Shown piece by piece: positions 41,421-51,674 of a stretch of DNA of 64,000 nucleotides. The position numbers and the translations under genes were made by a program. The notes below the pieces were generated by a model that saw nothing but the letters and a program-made list of their open reading frames with translations, ran no database searches and was not told the origin of the DNA. Position 1 is the stretch's first letter; each line of letters begins with the position of its first letter. Source of the stretch: Escherichia coli (GTDB lineage: Bacteria > Pseudomonadota > Gammaproteobacteria > Enterobacterales > Enterobacteriaceae); the NCBI RefSeq assembly GCF_011881725.1, contig NZ_JAATUR010000017.1, positions 1-64,000 of the forward strand. The letters run 5' to 3'.

Positions 41421-44222
41421 TTATTCGACGTTCAGCGCGTCATTAACCAGATCTTGTTGCTGTTTCTGGTGAACGGACATATACCCTACCGCCGGAGAGG
41501 CGGAGGCCGGGCGGCCTGCATAACGCAGAGAAGCCCCAAACGGAATCACTTCACGGAAATGATGCTGGCTGCAGTACCATGCGCCCTGGTTGAGCGGCTC
41601 TTCCTGGCACCAGACAAAATCCTTGACGTGAGCAAACTGCTGCAACACTTCCTGCATCGCTTTGTGCGGGAACGGGTAGAGTTGCTCGATACGCACGATG
41701 GCGACATCGTGTTGATTGTTCTTACGGCGTTGTTCCAGCAGGTCGTAATAAACCTTACCAGAACACATCACTACGCGCTTCACGCCCTGCGGATCCAGAT
41801 CGTCGATTTCACCGATGGCTGGCAGGAAGCTGCCGTTCGCCAGTTCTTCGAGGCTGGAAACCGCCAGCGGATGACGCAGCAGGGATTTCGGCGACATCAC
41901 GACCAGCGGACGACGCATCCCGCGCAGCGCCTGACGACGCAGCATGTGGTAAACCTGTGCCGGGGTAGACGGTACGCACACCTGCATGTTTTGCTCAGCG
42001 CAAAGTTGCAGATAACGTTCCAGACGCGCGGAAGAGTGCTCCGGTCCCTGCCCTTCGTAACCGTGCGGCAGCAGCATCACCAGGCCGCACATCCGGCCCC
42101 ATTTCTGCTCGCCAGAGGAGATGAACTGGTCAATAACCACCTGCGCACCGTTGGCGAAGTCACCGAACTGCGCTTCCCAGATGGTCAGGGTACGAGGTTC
42201 TGCGGTGGCATAACCGTATTCAAACGCCAGTACTGCTTCTTCAGACAGTACGGAGTCCCAGACACGGAACGCGCCCTGGCCATTATGGATATGTTGCAGC
42301 GGCGTATAAGTGGAACCGTTAGACTGGTTGTGAATTACTGCGTGACGGTGGAAGAACGTACCGCGGCCGGAGTCTTCACCAGACAGACGAACCGGAATGC
42401 CTTCATCAACCAGCGTGGCGTAAGCGAGGTTTTCCGCACCGCCCCAGTCGAACAGTTTCTCACCAGCAGCCATCGCCTGGCGGTCGCCATAAATCTTGGC
42501 AACGCGAGATTGCATTTCAACGGCTTCCGGCACTGTACTGATGCGTTTAGCCAGCTCCTGCAGGCGCTTCATCTCAACTTTGTTCGGGTACTCTTCGTCC
42601 CATTCGTGGTTGAGGTACGGCGACCAGGTGAAGGAGTGCATGTTCATCGGACGCCACTCTGCCACTACGCAATCGCCTGCATCCAGCGCATCGCGGTACA
42701 GGTTAACCATCTCGGTGGCATCTTCCAGCGTCGCCACTTTTTCCTGCTCCAGCTTGTCAGCGTAGATTTTGCGCGGCGTCGGATGTTTCTTGATTTTCTG
42801 ATACATCAGCGGCTGGGTTGCGCTCGGCTCGTCGGCTTCGTTATGGCCGTGACGGCGGTAGCACACCAGGTCGATGAAGACATCACGTTTAAAGGTGTTA
42901 CGGAAATCGAGCGCCAGACGGGTAACAAAGGCAACGGCTTCCGGATCATCCGCGTTAACGTGGAAAATCGGCGCCTGTACCATCTTGCCAATATCAGTAC
43001 AGTACGGCGTAGAACGGGCATCCAGCGGGTTAGAGGTGGTGAAGCCAACCTGGTTGTTGATAACGATACGTACCGTACCGCCAACTTCATAACCACGCGC
43101 TTTCGACATGTTCAGGGTTTCCTGAACCACGCCCTGCCCGGTCACTGCGGCATCACCATGAATGGTGATTGGCAGCACTTTGTTGCTACTCGGCTCATCG
43201 AGTCTGTCCAGACGGGCGCGAACAGAACCGATAACTACCGGGCTAACAATCTCAAGGTGAGACGGGTTAAACGCCAGCGCCAGGTGTACCAGGCCGCCAT
43301 CGGTCTGGAAGTCAGACGAGAAGCCCATGTGGTATTTCACGTCACCCGTACCGAGGTGTTCTTTATGTTTACCGGCAAACTCGTCGAACAAGTCTTGCGG
43401 TTTTTTACCCAGTACGTTCACCAGCACGTTCAGACGACCACGGTGCGCCATCCCAAGAACGACTTCACGGGTGCCGCTGTTGCCAGCGTGGCGGATCATC
43501 TCTTTGAGCATCGGGATTAACGCGTCGCCGCCTTCCAGCGAGAAGCGTTTTGCACCAGGGAATTTTGCGCCGAGGTAACGTTCAAGGCCTTCAGCGGCGG
43601 TCAGTTCGCTTAAGAAGCGTTTTTTCTCTTCGCTATTGAAAGTCGCGCGACCAGACTCGATACGCTGTTGGATCCAGCGTTTTTCTTCGGTGCTGGTAAT
43701 GTGCATGTACTCGGCGCCAATCGGGCCGCAGTAGGTTTGCTTGAGGGCTTCCAGCAGCTCGCCGAGTTTCATGGTTTCTTTGCCGCTGGCAAATGAACCG
43801 ACGTTGAAGGTCTCCTGGAAGTCTGCTTCGGTCAGATCGTGGAAAGACGGGTCCAGATCGGCCACTTTATCTTGCTGCCACAGTCCCAGCGGATCGAGAT
43901 TCGCATGCTGGTGACCACGGAAGCGGTATGCGTTAATGAGCTGCAGGACTTTAACCTGCTTCACATTGGTGTCAGGGTCGGAGATCGTTGAAGAGTAACG
44001 TGAAGCGTCTTTCGCCAGGCGGCGGAAATATTCACGCGTTTGAGAGTGGAATTGATCCGGTTTGACTCCCGTACCAGGTAACTGCTGGAACGTCGAACGC
44101 CAGTTAGCGTCAACCGAGTCAGGATCGGTTAAGAAGTCTTCATAGAGCTGTTCTATCCAGCTCTGGTTTGCGCCAGAGAGGTAAGAAGAGTCCAACCAGG
44201 CTTTCAAAGCGCTGTTCTGCAT
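41421..44222 (-). CDS. sucA: 2-oxoglutarate dehydrogenase E1 SucA
   Basis: A 933-residue thiamine-diphosphate enzyme that decarboxylates 2-oxoglutarate. The E1o-specific N-terminal segment ([20 protein letters not shown]) binds E2/E3. The active-site stretches [14 protein letters not shown] and [19 protein letters not shown] are present, the latter followed by the metal-binding region [13 protein letters not shown]. It is the first suc gene and follows sdhB after a 353-base gap rich in repeats. Confidence 0.98.
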   Translation of the reverse strand: MQNSALKAWLDSSYLSGANQSWIEQLYEDFLTDPDSVDANWRSTFQQLPGTGVKPDQFHSQTREYFRRLAKDASRYSSTISDPDTNVKQVKVLQLINAYRFRGHQHANLDPLGLWQQDKVADLDPSFHDLTEADFQETFNVGSFASGKETMKLGELLEALKQTYCGPIGAEYMHITSTEEKRWIQQRIESGRATFNSEEKKRFLSELTAAEGLERYLGAKFPGAKRFSLEGGDALIPMLKEMIRHAGNSGTREVVLGMAHRGRLNVLVNVLGKKPQDLFDEFAGKHKEHLGTGDVKYHMGFSSDFQTDGGLVHLALAFNPSHLEIVSPVVIGSVRARLDRLDEPSSNKVLPITIHGDAAVTGQGVVQETLNMSKARGYEVGGTVRIVINNQVGFTTSNPLDARSTPYCTDIGKMVQAPIFHVNADDPEAVAFVTRLALDFRNTFKRDVFIDLVCYRRHGHNEADEPSATQPLMYQKIKKHPTPRKIYADKLEQEKVATLEDATEMVNLYRDALDAGDCVVAEWRPMNMHSFTWSPYLNHEWDEEYPNKVEMKRLQELAKRISTVPEAVEMQSRVAKIYGDRQAMAAGEKLFDWGGAENLAYATLVDEGIPVRLSGEDSGRGTFFHRHAVIHNQSNGSTYTPLQHIHNGQGAFRVWDSVLSEEAVLAFEYGYATAEPRTLTIWEAQFGDFANGAQVVIDQFISSGEQKWGRMCGLVMLLPHGYEGQGPEHSSARLERYLQLCAEQNMQVCVPSTPAQVYHMLRRQALRGMRRPLVVMSPKSLLRHPLAVSSLEELANGSFLPAIGEIDDLDPQGVKRVVMCSGKVYYDLLEQRRKNNQHDVAIVRIEQLYPFPHKAMQEVLQQFAHVKDFVWCQEEPLNQGAWYCSQHHFREVIPFGASLRYAGRPASASPAVGYMSVHQKQQQDLVNDALNVE

Positions 44223-44344
44223 CGTGATCCCTTAAGCATCTTTTTTATGCTTACTTCGCCGTGGATACTACCACGCACAGTGATGTGCGTGCCGGGGTTC
44301 ACTTGTTGCGGACTTGTCGTGTTTTCTGCGTCCGCTAAGGAACC

Positions 44345-44381
44345 TTTAAAAACTGTCTTAGTGTCAGGGGCAGTTTTTAAA
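44345..44381 (-). terminator. Hairpin between sdhB and sucA
   Basis: The 11-bp perfect arms TTTAAAAACTG and CAGTTTTTAAA flank a 15-base loop. On the minus strand it resembles a weak terminator with a short T run. It could lower suc transcription from the sdh promoter or serve as an RNA processing site. Confidence 0.5.
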
Positions 44382-44400
44382 GATTTCCTGCATTTCTTTT

Positions 44401-44574
44401 GTAGGCCGGATAAGGCATTCACGCCGCATCCGGCGCTGTTTGCCTGATGCGACGCTTGCGCGTCTTATCAGGCCTACGGTTTCTGCATTTCTTTTGTAGA
44501 CCGGATAAGGCGTTAACGTCGCATCCGGCACTGGTTGTCTGATAAGACGCTTACGCGTCTTATCAGGCCTGTAG
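44401..44574. repeat. Tandem BIME elements between sdhB and sucA
   Basis: Two BIME units, each a pair of opposed REP palindromes, lie at 44401-44478 and 44496-44574. The sequence ctgcatttctttt before each (44388 and 44483) is repeated too, so the region looks like a tandem duplication of a unit of about 95 bp. They can form strong stem-loops in the operon mRNA. Confidence 0.85.
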
Positions 44575-44575
44575 T

Positions 44576-45292
44576 TTACGCATTACGCTGCAACAACATC
44601 GACTTGATATGGCCGATAGCGCGCGTCGGGTTCAGCCCTTTCGGACATACACTGACGCAGTTCATGATGCTGTGACAGCGGAATACACTGAATGCATCAC
44701 TCAAACCGTCGAGGCGGCTGTCAGTCTCGGTATCACGGCTATCGATCAGGAAACGATACGCCGCTAACAAGCCTGCCGGGCCGATAAACTTATCGGGATT
44801 CCACCAGAAAGACGGACAAGAGGTTGAACAACATGCGCAGAGAATACATTCATACAGCCCGTCGAGTTTTTCGCGCTGCTCTGGCATCTGTAAATGCTCG
44901 CGAGCTGGCGGATTTTGCTCATTATTCAACAGGTAAGGCTTGATTTTCTCATATTGCGCATAGAATTGTCCCATGTCTACCACCAAATCGCGGATCACCG
45001 GTAAACCTGGCAGCGGGCGAATCACAATCTTCTTGCCCGGCTGGTTGAGAGCCGAAATCGGGGTAATACAGGCCAGACCATTCTTGCCGTTCATGTTCAG
45101 ACCGTCGGAACCGCACACACCTTCACGGCAGGAGCGACGGAACGACAGGCTGGGATCTTTCTCTTTCAGCTGGATAAGTGCATCCAGCAGCATCATGTCG
45201 CGACCTTCATCCGCTTCCAGGGTGTAATCCTGCATACGCGGAGCATCATCAACATCCGGGTTATAGCGATAAATTGAAAACTCGAGTCTCAT
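44576..45292 (-). CDS. sdhB: Succinate dehydrogenase iron-sulfur subunit SdhB
   Basis: A 238-residue subunit passing electrons from SdhA to quinone. The [2Fe-2S] region has Cys55, Cys60, Asp63 and Cys75 (SCREGVCGSDG then GLAC); aspartate as third ligand is usual for E. coli. The [4Fe-4S] and [3Fe-4S] clusters use CILCACCSTSCPSFWW and CHSIMNCVSVCPKG. It is the last sdh gene, 15 bases after sdhA. Confidence 0.98.
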   Translation of the reverse strand: MRLEFSIYRYNPDVDDAPRMQDYTLEADEGRDMMLLDALIQLKEKDPSLSFRRSCREGVCGSDGLNMNGKNGLACITPISALNQPGKKIVIRPLPGLPVIRDLVVDMGQFYAQYEKIKPYLLNNEQNPPAREHLQMPEQREKLDGLYECILCACCSTSCPSFWWNPDKFIGPAGLLAAYRFLIDSRDTETDSRLDGLSDAFSVFRCHSIMNCVSVCPKGLNPTRAIGHIKSMLLQRNA

Positions 45293-45307
45293 TTTCCTGT
45301 CTCCGCA

Positions 45308-47074
45308 TTAGTAAGTACGAATCTTCGGCGGGAATGCCGGGCGCAGTTTCGGTTCCATATTGACGCTTCGGCGCGTCATGGATTCCGACTCTGGCAGATA
45401 CAGGGAGTGGCACAGCCAGTTTTCATCATCGCGATCCGGGAAGTCGAAGCGGCTATGCGCGCCACGGCTTTCGGTACGGAAGTTGGCAGAAACAGCCGTT
45501 GCATACGCCGTTTCCATCAGGTTATCCAGTTCCAGGCACTCAACGCGCTGGGTGTTGAACTCGCTGGAGGTGTCATCCAGACGGGCATTTTTCAGACGCT
45601 CGCGGATAACTTTCAACTGCTCAAGCCCTTTCGCCATCGCATCACCTTCACGGAATACCGAGAAGTTATGCTGCATACATTCTTGCAGTGCTTTACGAAT
45701 CGCCACCGGATCTTCACCGTTACGGTTGTTGTTCCAGCGATTCAGACGATCCAGAGAAGCTTCTACATCAGACTCGCTGGCATCGCGCAGTGCGCCCTGC
45801 TCGGCAATAGACTCTTGCAGATGCAGACCTGCCGCACGGCCAAATACCACCAGATCCAGCAGCGAGTTGCCGCCCAGACGGTTAGCGCCGTGTACCGATA
45901 CACAAGCGATTTCACCTACCGCGAACAGCCCCGGAACAACCACATCTTCGCCTTTCTCGTTCACCGTCAGCGCCTGACCGGTCACTTTGGTCGGAATACC
46001 GCCCATCATGTAGTGACAAGTTGGGATAACCGGAATCGGCTCTTTCACCGGATCGACGTGAGCGAAGGTGCGGGAGAGTTCAAGGATACCCGGCAGACGG
46101 GATTCAAGAACCTCTTTACCCAGGTGGTCGAGTTTCAGTTTTGCGTGTGGCCCCCACGGACCATCACAGCCGCGACCTTCACGGATTTCGATCATGATGG
46201 AACGCGCCACCACGTCACGGCCTGCCAGGTCTTTGGCGTTCGGCGCATAACGCTCCATAAAGCGTTCGCCATGTTTGTTCAGCAGATAGCCGCCTTCACC
46301 ACGGCAACCTTCGGTTACCAGTACGCCCGCACCTGCAATGCCGGTCGGGTGGAACTGCCACATTTCCATATCCTGCACAGGTACGCCTGCACGAATAGCC
46401 ATACCGACGCCGTCGCCGGTGTTAATGTGGGCGTTGGTGGTGGACTGATAAATACGTCCTGCCCCACCGGTCGCCAGCACGGTGGCGCGAGCTTTGAAGT
46501 AAACCACTTCACCAGTTTCGATGCACAGTGCGGTACAACCTACCACTGCGCCATCGGCGTTTTTCACCAGATCCAGCGCATACCATTCGGAGAAAATGGT
46601 GGTGTGGTTTTTCAGGTTTTGCTGATAAAGGGTGTGCAACAGAGCATGACCGGTACGGTCAGCCGCCGCCGCAGTGCGTGCCGCCTGCTCGCCGCCGAAG
46701 TTTTTCGACTGGCCGCCAAACGGGCGTTGATAGATTCGACCATCGTCAAGGCGCGAGAACGGCAGGCCCATGTGTTCGAGTTCCAGAATCGCTTCCGGCC
46801 CGGTTTTACACATATATTCAATCGCGTCCTGGTCACCGATATAGTCCGACCCTTTTACGGTGTCGTACATATGCCATTCCCAGTTATCTTCATGGGTGTT
46901 ACCCAGCGCAACAGTAATGCCGCCCTGCGCAGACACGGTATGGGAACGGGTCGGGAAAACTTTAGAGAGCAGCGCACAGGTCTGGCCGCTCTGGGAAATT
47001 TGCAGCGCCGCGCGCATACCTGCGCCACCGGCACCAATCACAACTGCATCAAATTCTCTGACTGGCAATTTCAT
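45308..47074 (-). CDS. sdhA: Succinate dehydrogenase flavoprotein SdhA
   Basis: A 588-residue flavoprotein that oxidises succinate to fumarate. FAD is covalently attached to His45 ([13 protein letters not shown]), and the dinucleotide motif [10 protein letters not shown] lies at 14-23. The active-site Arg/His regions ([14 protein letters not shown]) are present. The start at 47074 overlaps the sdhD stop by one base (TGATG) and gives the known length. Confidence 0.98.
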   Translation of the reverse strand: MKLPVREFDAVVIGAGGAGMRAALQISQSGQTCALLSKVFPTRSHTVSAQGGITVALGNTHEDNWEWHMYDTVKGSDYIGDQDAIEYMCKTGPEAILELEHMGLPFSRLDDGRIYQRPFGGQSKNFGGEQAARTAAAADRTGHALLHTLYQQNLKNHTTIFSEWYALDLVKNADGAVVGCTALCIETGEVVYFKARATVLATGGAGRIYQSTTNAHINTGDGVGMAIRAGVPVQDMEMWQFHPTGIAGAGVLVTEGCRGEGGYLLNKHGERFMERYAPNAKDLAGRDVVARSIMIEIREGRGCDGPWGPHAKLKLDHLGKEVLESRLPGILELSRTFAHVDPVKEPIPVIPTCHYMMGGIPTKVTGQALTVNEKGEDVVVPGLFAVGEIACVSVHGANRLGGNSLLDLVVFGRAAGLHLQESIAEQGALRDASESDVEASLDRLNRWNNNRNGEDPVAIRKALQECMQHNFSVFREGDAMAKGLEQLKVIRERLKNARLDDTSSEFNTQRVECLELDNLMETAYATAVSANFRTESRGAHSRFDFPDRDDENWLCHSLYLPESESMTRRSVNMEPKLRPAFPPKIRTY

Positions 47075-47421
47075 CACACACCCCACACCACAACGAATCC
47101 ATAAATCACGTAAACCACCAGCGCAACGACAATCACCAGTTGCAGCATCAGGCGCAAGGCCAGCGGTTTAACATAGTCGGTCAACACCTGCCACATGCCG
47201 ATCCAGGCATGAATCAAGATAGAAAACAGTGCCAGCAGGGTGAACACTTTGGTGAATGCAGAGGCAAAGAAACCGATCCAGACGTCATATGTCAGTTCGC
47301 CACTGATAGCAAAAAAACCGACCATATAAATGATGTAAAGCGTCAGGACGATAGCAGTAGCGCGAACGAGGATGAAATCATGTACGCCATTGCGTCCTAA
47401 TGCGGAGGCGTTGCTTACCAT
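47074..47421 (-). CDS. sdhD: Succinate dehydrogenase membrane subunit SdhD
   Basis: A 115-residue subunit with three membrane helices. With SdhC it anchors the enzyme, binds haem b through His71 ([10 protein letters not shown] region) and forms the ubiquinone site near Tyr83 (LTDYVKPL). In E. coli the RyhB RNA pairs at the sdhD start and lowers the operon under low iron. Its start overlaps the sdhC end by seven bases. Confidence 0.97.
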   Translation of the reverse strand: MVSNASALGRNGVHDFILVRATAIVLTLYIIYMVGFFAISGELTYDVWIGFFASAFTKVFTLLALFSILIHAWIGMWQVLTDYVKPLALRLMLQLVIVVALVVYVIYGFVVVWGV

Positions 47422-47804
47422 ACGAGGACTCCTGCAAGAATTGAAAGCACGACAGTAATGACAAAAGAGACTTTGGCAGAGCGTTTACCCGCTTCGAATG
47501 TTTCTTCCAGATAGCCAAAATCCATCATCATGTGGCGAATACCTACGACGACGTGATACGCCAGTGCGGTAAGGATGCCCCACATGATAAATTTGACGAA
47601 GAAGCTGCCCATAATGGCGGAAGCTTGCTCGAAACCTTCAGGGGAAGAGAGGCTGGTACCCAGAAGCCACAGCAGGATGCCCACTGCAACAAAGGTGATC
47701 ACACCGGAAACGCGATGGAGAATGGACGCTATCGCCGTGATGGGGAACCGGATGGTCTGTAGGTCCAGATTAACAGGTCTTTGTTTTTTCACATTTCTTA
47801 TCAT
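47415..47804 (-). CDS. sdhC: Succinate dehydrogenase cytochrome b556 subunit SdhC
   Basis: A 129-residue membrane subunit with three helices. His84 ([11 protein letters not shown]) is a haem b ligand. The motif [23 protein letters not shown] is typical, with Ser27 and Arg31 near the quinone site. I chose the ATG at 47804 ([10 protein letters not shown]), the known start; an in-frame ATG five codons earlier is also open. First gene of sdhCDAB-sucABCD. Confidence 0.97.
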   Translation of the reverse strand: MIRNVKKQRPVNLDLQTIRFPITAIASILHRVSGVITFVAVGILLWLLGTSLSSPEGFEQASAIMGSFFVKFIMWGILTALAYHVVVGIRHMMMDFGYLEETFEAGKRSAKVSFVITVVLSILAGVLVW

Positions 47805-48032
47805 GAATAACGCCCACATGCTGTTCTTATTATTCCCTGGGGACTACGGGTACAGAGGATAACTTTCTGTTACCTGGAGACGTCGGGATTTCCTTCCTCC
47901 GGTCTGCTTGCGGGTCAGACAGCGTCCTTTCTATAACTGCGCGTCATGCAAAACACTGCTTCCAGATGCGAAAACGACACGTTACAACGCTGGGTGGCTC
48001 GGGATTGCAGGGTGTTCCGGAGACCTGGCCGC

Positions 48033-48061
48033 AGTATAGGACGTTCACAAAATCATTACAA
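48033..48061 (-). promoter_or_regulatory. sdhC promoter
   Basis: On the minus strand, TTGTAA (48056-48061) and TATACT (48033-48038) are 17 bases apart, a good sigma-70 promoter about 220 bases from sdhC. This agrees with the position of the known E. coli sdh promoter. Confidence 0.8.
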
Positions 48062-48098
48062 TTAACCTACATATAGTTTGTCGGGTTTTATCTGGAAC

Positions 48099-48114
48099 AG
48101 TGATCTACATCACG
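48099..48114. promoter_or_regulatory. CRP-type site between sdhC and gltA
   Basis: AGTGATCTACATCACG fits the CRP consensus TGTGA-N6-TCACA with two mismatches. It lies upstream of both the sdhC and gltA promoters, in line with catabolite control of these genes. Confidence 0.7.
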
Positions 48115-48171
48115 ATAACAACATTTATTTAATTTTTAACCATCTAATTTGACAATCATTCAACAAAGTTG

Positions 48172-48201
48172 TTACAAACATTACCAGGAAAAGCATATAA
48201 T
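48172..48201 (+). promoter_or_regulatory. gltA promoter
   Basis: TTACAA (48172-48177) and TATAAT (48196-48201) are 18 bases apart, a strong sigma-70 pair about 300 bases before gltA. Confidence 0.75.
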
Positions 48202-48512
48202 GCGTAAAAGTTATGGCGTCAGTATTTCACCTAAGATTAACTTATGTAACAGTGTGGAAGTATTGACCAATTCATTCAGGACAGTTATTAGTGGTAGACA
48301 AGTTTAATAATTCGGATTGCTAAGTACTTGATTCGCCATTTATTCGTCATCAATGGATCCTTTACCTGCAAGCGCCCAGAGCTCTGTACCCAGGTGTTCC
48401 CCTCTTTCGCAGAGCGGCGAGCCAAATAAAAAACGGGTAAAGTCAGGTTGATGTGCGAAGGCAAATTTAAGTTCCGGCAGTCTTACGCAATAAGGCGCTA
48501 AGGAGACCTTAA

Positions 48513-49796
48513 ATGGCTGATACAAAAGCAAAACTCACCCTCAACGGGGACACAGCTGTTGAACTGGATGTGCTGAAAGGCACGCTGGGTCAAGATGTTA
48601 TTGATATCCGTACTCTCGGTTCAAAAGGTGTGTTCACCTTTGACCCCGGCTTCACTTCAACCGCATCCTGCGAATCTAAAATTACTTTTATTGATGGTGA
48701 TGAAGGTATTTTGCTGCATCGTGGCTTCCCGATCGATCAGCTGGCGACCGATTCTAACTACCTGGAAGTTTGTTACATCCTGCTGAATGGTGAAAAACCG
48801 ACTCAGGCACAGTATGACGAATTTAAAACTACGGTGACCCGTCATACCATGATCCACGAGCAGATTACCCGTCTGTTCCACGCTTTCCGTCGTGACTCGC
48901 ATCCAATGGCAGTGATGTGTGGTATTACCGGCGCGCTGGCGGCGTTTTATCACGACTCACTGGATGTTAACAATCCTCGTCACCGTGAAATTGCCGCGTT
49001 CCGCCTGCTGTCGAAAATGCCGACCATGGCGGCAATGTGTTACAAATACTCTATTGGGCAGCCATTTGTTTACCCACGTAATGACCTCTCCTACGCCGGT
49101 AACTTCCTGCACATGATGTTCTCCACACCGTGTGAACCGTATGAAGTCAATCCTATTCTGGAACGCGCCATGGACCGTATTTTGATCCTGCACGCTGACC
49201 ATGAGCAGAACGCTTCTACTTCTACCGTGCGTACCGCTGGCTCTTCAGGTGCGAACCCGTTTGCCTGTATCGCAGCAGGTATTGCTTCGCTATGGGGACC
49301 GGCTCACGGCGGCGCCAACGAAGCTGCACTGAAAATGCTGGAAGAAATCAGCTCGGTTAAACACATTCCGGAATTTGTTCGTCGTGCGAAAGACAAAAAT
49401 GATTCTTTCCGCCTGATGGGTTTTGGTCACCGCGTGTACAAAAACTACGACCCGCGCGCCACTGTAATGCGTGAAACCTGCCACGAAGTCCTGAAAGAAC
49501 TGGGCACCAAAGATGATCTGCTGGAAGTGGCGATGGAACTGGAAAACATCGCGCTGAATGACCCGTACTTTATCGAGAAGAAACTGTACCCGAACGTTGA
49601 TTTCTACTCCGGTATCATTCTGAAAGCGATGGGCATTCCGTCTTCTATGTTCACCGTTATCTTCGCCATGGCGCGTACCGTTGGCTGGATCGCTCACTGG
49701 AGTGAAATGCACAGCGATGGTATGAAAATTGCCCGTCCGCGTCAGCTTTACACCGGCTACGCGCAGCGTGATTTTAAATCGGATATTAAGAAGTAA
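48513..49796 (+). CDS. gltA: Citrate synthase GltA
   Basis: A 427-residue type II hexameric citrate synthase that joins oxaloacetate and acetyl-CoA. Catalytic His265 ([10 protein letters not shown]) and His306 (GFGHRVYK) are present, with the active Asp near residue 363. It is allosterically inhibited by NADH in E. coli. The start follows AAGGAGACCTTAA. It is divergent from sdhC and ends in a strong terminator, beyond which the accessory operon begins within five bases. Confidence 0.98.
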   Translation: MADTKAKLTLNGDTAVELDVLKGTLGQDVIDIRTLGSKGVFTFDPGFTSTASCESKITFIDGDEGILLHRGFPIDQLATDSNYLEVCYILLNGEKPTQAQYDEFKTTVTRHTMIHEQITRLFHAFRRDSHPMAVMCGITGALAAFYHDSLDVNNPRHREIAAFRLLSKMPTMAAMCYKYSIGQPFVYPRNDLSYAGNFLHMMFSTPCEPYEVNPILERAMDRILILHADHEQNASTSTVRTAGSSGANPFACIAAGIASLWGPAHGGANEAALKMLEEISSVKHIPEFVRRAKDKNDSFRLMGFGHRVYKNYDPRATVMRETCHEVLKELGTKDDLLEVAMELENIALNDPYFIEKKLYPNVDFYSGIILKAMGIPSSMFTVIFAMARTVGWIAHWSEMHSDGMKIARPRQLYTGYAQRDFKSDIKK

Positions 49797-49808
49797 AATG
49801 ACGCCTCC

Positions 49809-49839
49809 AACCCCCAGCGTTTTTACGCAGGGGGTTTTC
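49809..49839 (+). terminator. Terminator of gltA
   Basis: AACCCCC and GGGGGTT flank an AGCGTTTTTACGCA loop that itself can pair, followed by TTTTCATTT. It lies directly before the accessory operon's last stop codon (49844) and also could serve as the reverse terminator of that operon. Confidence 0.85.
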
Positions 49840-49843
49840 ATTT

Positions 49844-51154
49844 CTACAGCAGCAACAAAGATATTGCCGGGATATAGGTAATTACCAACAGCAATAAAAT
49901 CAGACTTATCAGTAATGGCACCGCTTCTCGCATAAATTGCCCGACAGAAACCTGCACGGTATTACATACCAACAGCATCACCGTTCCGACAGGGGGTGAT
50001 AACGTTCCTAGCGATAGGTTGAGGATCATGATGATGCCAAAATGCACCGGATCAATGCCAAAATGAGCCACCACTGGTTTAAGTAATGGAACTAATATTA
50101 GCAGGATGGCACTCCCTTCAAGGAACATACCAAGTACCAGCAGCAATAGATTGATAATCAATAAAAAGACGTATTTATTATCGGTCAGAGAGGTCACAAA
50201 CTCCGCAACCGTTATACCGGCCCGCTCAAGCGAAAATATCCATCCCAGCGCGGCACTCGCCATAATGATTAACATGACCGATGCCGTGGAACGCGCCGTT
50301 TCAGAGAGCGCAGTAAATACATGGCTGATTTTCAGTTCGCGATAAATCACAAAACCAATAAACATCACCAATAATACCGCTACTGCTCCGGCTTCTGTTG
50401 GTGTGAAGATATTTGCCCGGATGCCACCGATAACCGCAACGATTAAGAACAGTGCCGGCCAGGCCTGCGCCAGAGCCACTGACACTTCTTTCGGTTTTGG
50501 CCAGTGTGCGCTGGAAGGTTTTAAACCGCGACGAATAGCCACCAACCATACAGTGACAATCAACATAGCGGAACACAATAGACCAGGCAGGATCCCGGCC
50601 ATAAACATGGAACCGATGGAGACATCCGCCACCAGTCCGTAAAGAATCAGCGCAATACCCGGTGGAATTATCGGCGTAATCAACGAACCACTTGCCGTTA
50701 TCGCTGCCGCAAAGCCACGGGAATAACCTTTCTGTTCCATTTCCGGCACCATCATGCGCGATAACATCGCGGCATCCGCCAGGTTAGATGCACTGACGCC
50801 GCCCATCATGGTACTAACCAGAATATTAGCCCCACCCAGACCACCGCGCATTCTGCCAATCAACACGTTGGCAATTTGCAAAATACGCGCGGCAATTCCC
50901 GTATAGCTCATTAACGTGCCTAATAAGATAAAAAATGGAATAGCTAACAGCGAAGGGGTTTGTGTCGTGGCAATTAAACGTTGAATTGCCACCATTAACG
51001 GCACGTTTGAATAGCAAAAGAAGTAGGTCAGAATACCGCAAAACATCGCCAGCCATACCGGCATATTGATAAATAAACAGATGAACATAAGCGGAATGAT
51101 CATCAGCCAGTTATCCAGCCAGCTACCCGCCAGTAATTCACTCAATGCTGTCAT
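49844..51154 (-). CDS. TRAP transporter large permease (DctM type)
   Basis: A 436-residue protein with about 12 membrane segments, of the DctM/YiaN family. DctM subunits carry the substrate and sodium path of TRAP transporters. Family stretches include SLLAIPFFILLGTLM, GANILVSTMMGGVSASNLADAA and TPTEAGAVAVLLV. It is the last gene of the accessory operon and starts on the dctQ stop (one-base overlap). The stop lies five bases after the gltA terminator. The substrate is not known; partners suggest a sugar acid. Confidence 0.93.
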   Translation of the reverse strand: MTALSELLAGSWLDNWLMIIPLMFICLFINMPVWLAMFCGILTYFFCYSNVPLMVAIQRLIATTQTPSLLAIPFFILLGTLMSYTGIAARILQIANVLIGRMRGGLGGANILVSTMMGGVSASNLADAAMLSRMMVPEMEQKGYSRGFAAAITASGSLITPIIPPGIALILYGLVADVSIGSMFMAGILPGLLCSAMLIVTVWLVAIRRGLKPSSAHWPKPKEVSVALAQAWPALFLIVAVIGGIRANIFTPTEAGAVAVLLVMFIGFVIYRELKISHVFTALSETARSTASVMLIIMASAALGWIFSLERAGITVAEFVTSLTDNKYVFLLIINLLLLVLGMFLEGSAILLILVPLLKPVVAHFGIDPVHFGIIMILNLSLGTLSPPVGTVMLLVCNTVQVSVGQFMREAVPLLISLILLLLVITYIPAISLLLL

Positions 51155-51615
51155 TATTCACTTTCCTTGCGCGGAGTTTTCTTGATCAGGTGTAAGGCAG
51201 TAAAACAAGTGATACCGATTGCACCAACCGTGACCGCAATATCGATCCAAAACCAGGATATTTTTAATATTTGCGTGGTTTTAAATGCTGTTCCGGCAGC
51301 TAACTTCCATGCTGACCAGGCCATAACAATCAGCAAAATAATAGATATCAGAGAGACAAAAAACGTTAAAACACGTTGCCAGCGTGGTGTCAGTGCGTCA
51401 GCTAAAAATGGAATCGACAAATGGGTATTATCTCGTTCGGCAACAATTGCACCAAACATTACCACCCAAATCATTAATAAACCGGAAACCTCTTCTGTCC
51501 ATTGTAATGGCATATGAAAACAGTAGCGCATTATTACCGCAGTAATGGTCATGATTACCAATATAAAGAGCGTTAATACCGCAGCAACTTCAATCAATTT
51601 CCCTAAAAGACGCAT
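51154..51615 (-). CDS. TRAP transporter small permease (DctQ type)
   Basis: A 153-residue membrane protein with four hydrophobic segments (about 10-30, 45-63, 84-104 and 124-146) and the family core WTEEVSGLLMIWVVMFGA. DctQ subunits scaffold DctM. I chose the ATG giving MRLLGKLIEV (51615) because GAGG lies six to ten bases upstream; a start 12 codons earlier is possible. It lies between dctP and dctM genes, 59 bases after the first. Confidence 0.9.
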   Translation of the reverse strand: MRLLGKLIEVAAVLTLFILVIMTITAVIMRYCFHMPLQWTEEVSGLLMIWVVMFGAIVAERDNTHLSIPFLADALTPRWQRVLTFFVSLISIILLIVMAWSAWKLAAGTAFKTTQILKISWFWIDIAVTVGAIGITCFTALHLIKKTPRKESE

Positions 51616-51674
51616 AAACACCTCTGCTCTTAACGGTCGGTGCCGTAACACCGACCTGTCCTTATGCCATGAAG

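Larger units (their letters stand above)
44223..44575. other. sucA-sdhB intergenic region
   Basis: A 353-base gap inside the operon. From the sdhB side it holds two BIME elements (44401-44574), then a perfect stem of the pair TTTAAAAACTG / CAGTTTTTAAA at 44345-44381, then the sucA leader. In E. coli a weak sucA promoter has been described here; I cannot place it exactly. No gene is present. Confidence 0.75.
47805..48512. other. Divergent control region sdhC / gltA
   Basis: A 708-base region between two central TCA-cycle operons, containing the sdhC promoter (48033-48061), a CRP-type site (48099-48114) and a gltA promoter (48172-48201). The leaders on both sides are long (about 220 bases for sdhC, about 300 for gltA). 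ArcA sites are known here in E. coli, but I cannot fix their positions. No coding frame is convincing. Confidence 0.8.

Noticed and set aside
41109-43520. 803-codon plus-strand frame
   Set aside because: Antisense to sucB and sucA. Very long, but rich in Arg, His and Gln with no domain; sucA is unmistakable.
45407-47104. 565-codon plus-strand frame
   Set aside because: Antisense to sdhA; same shadow composition and no start signals.
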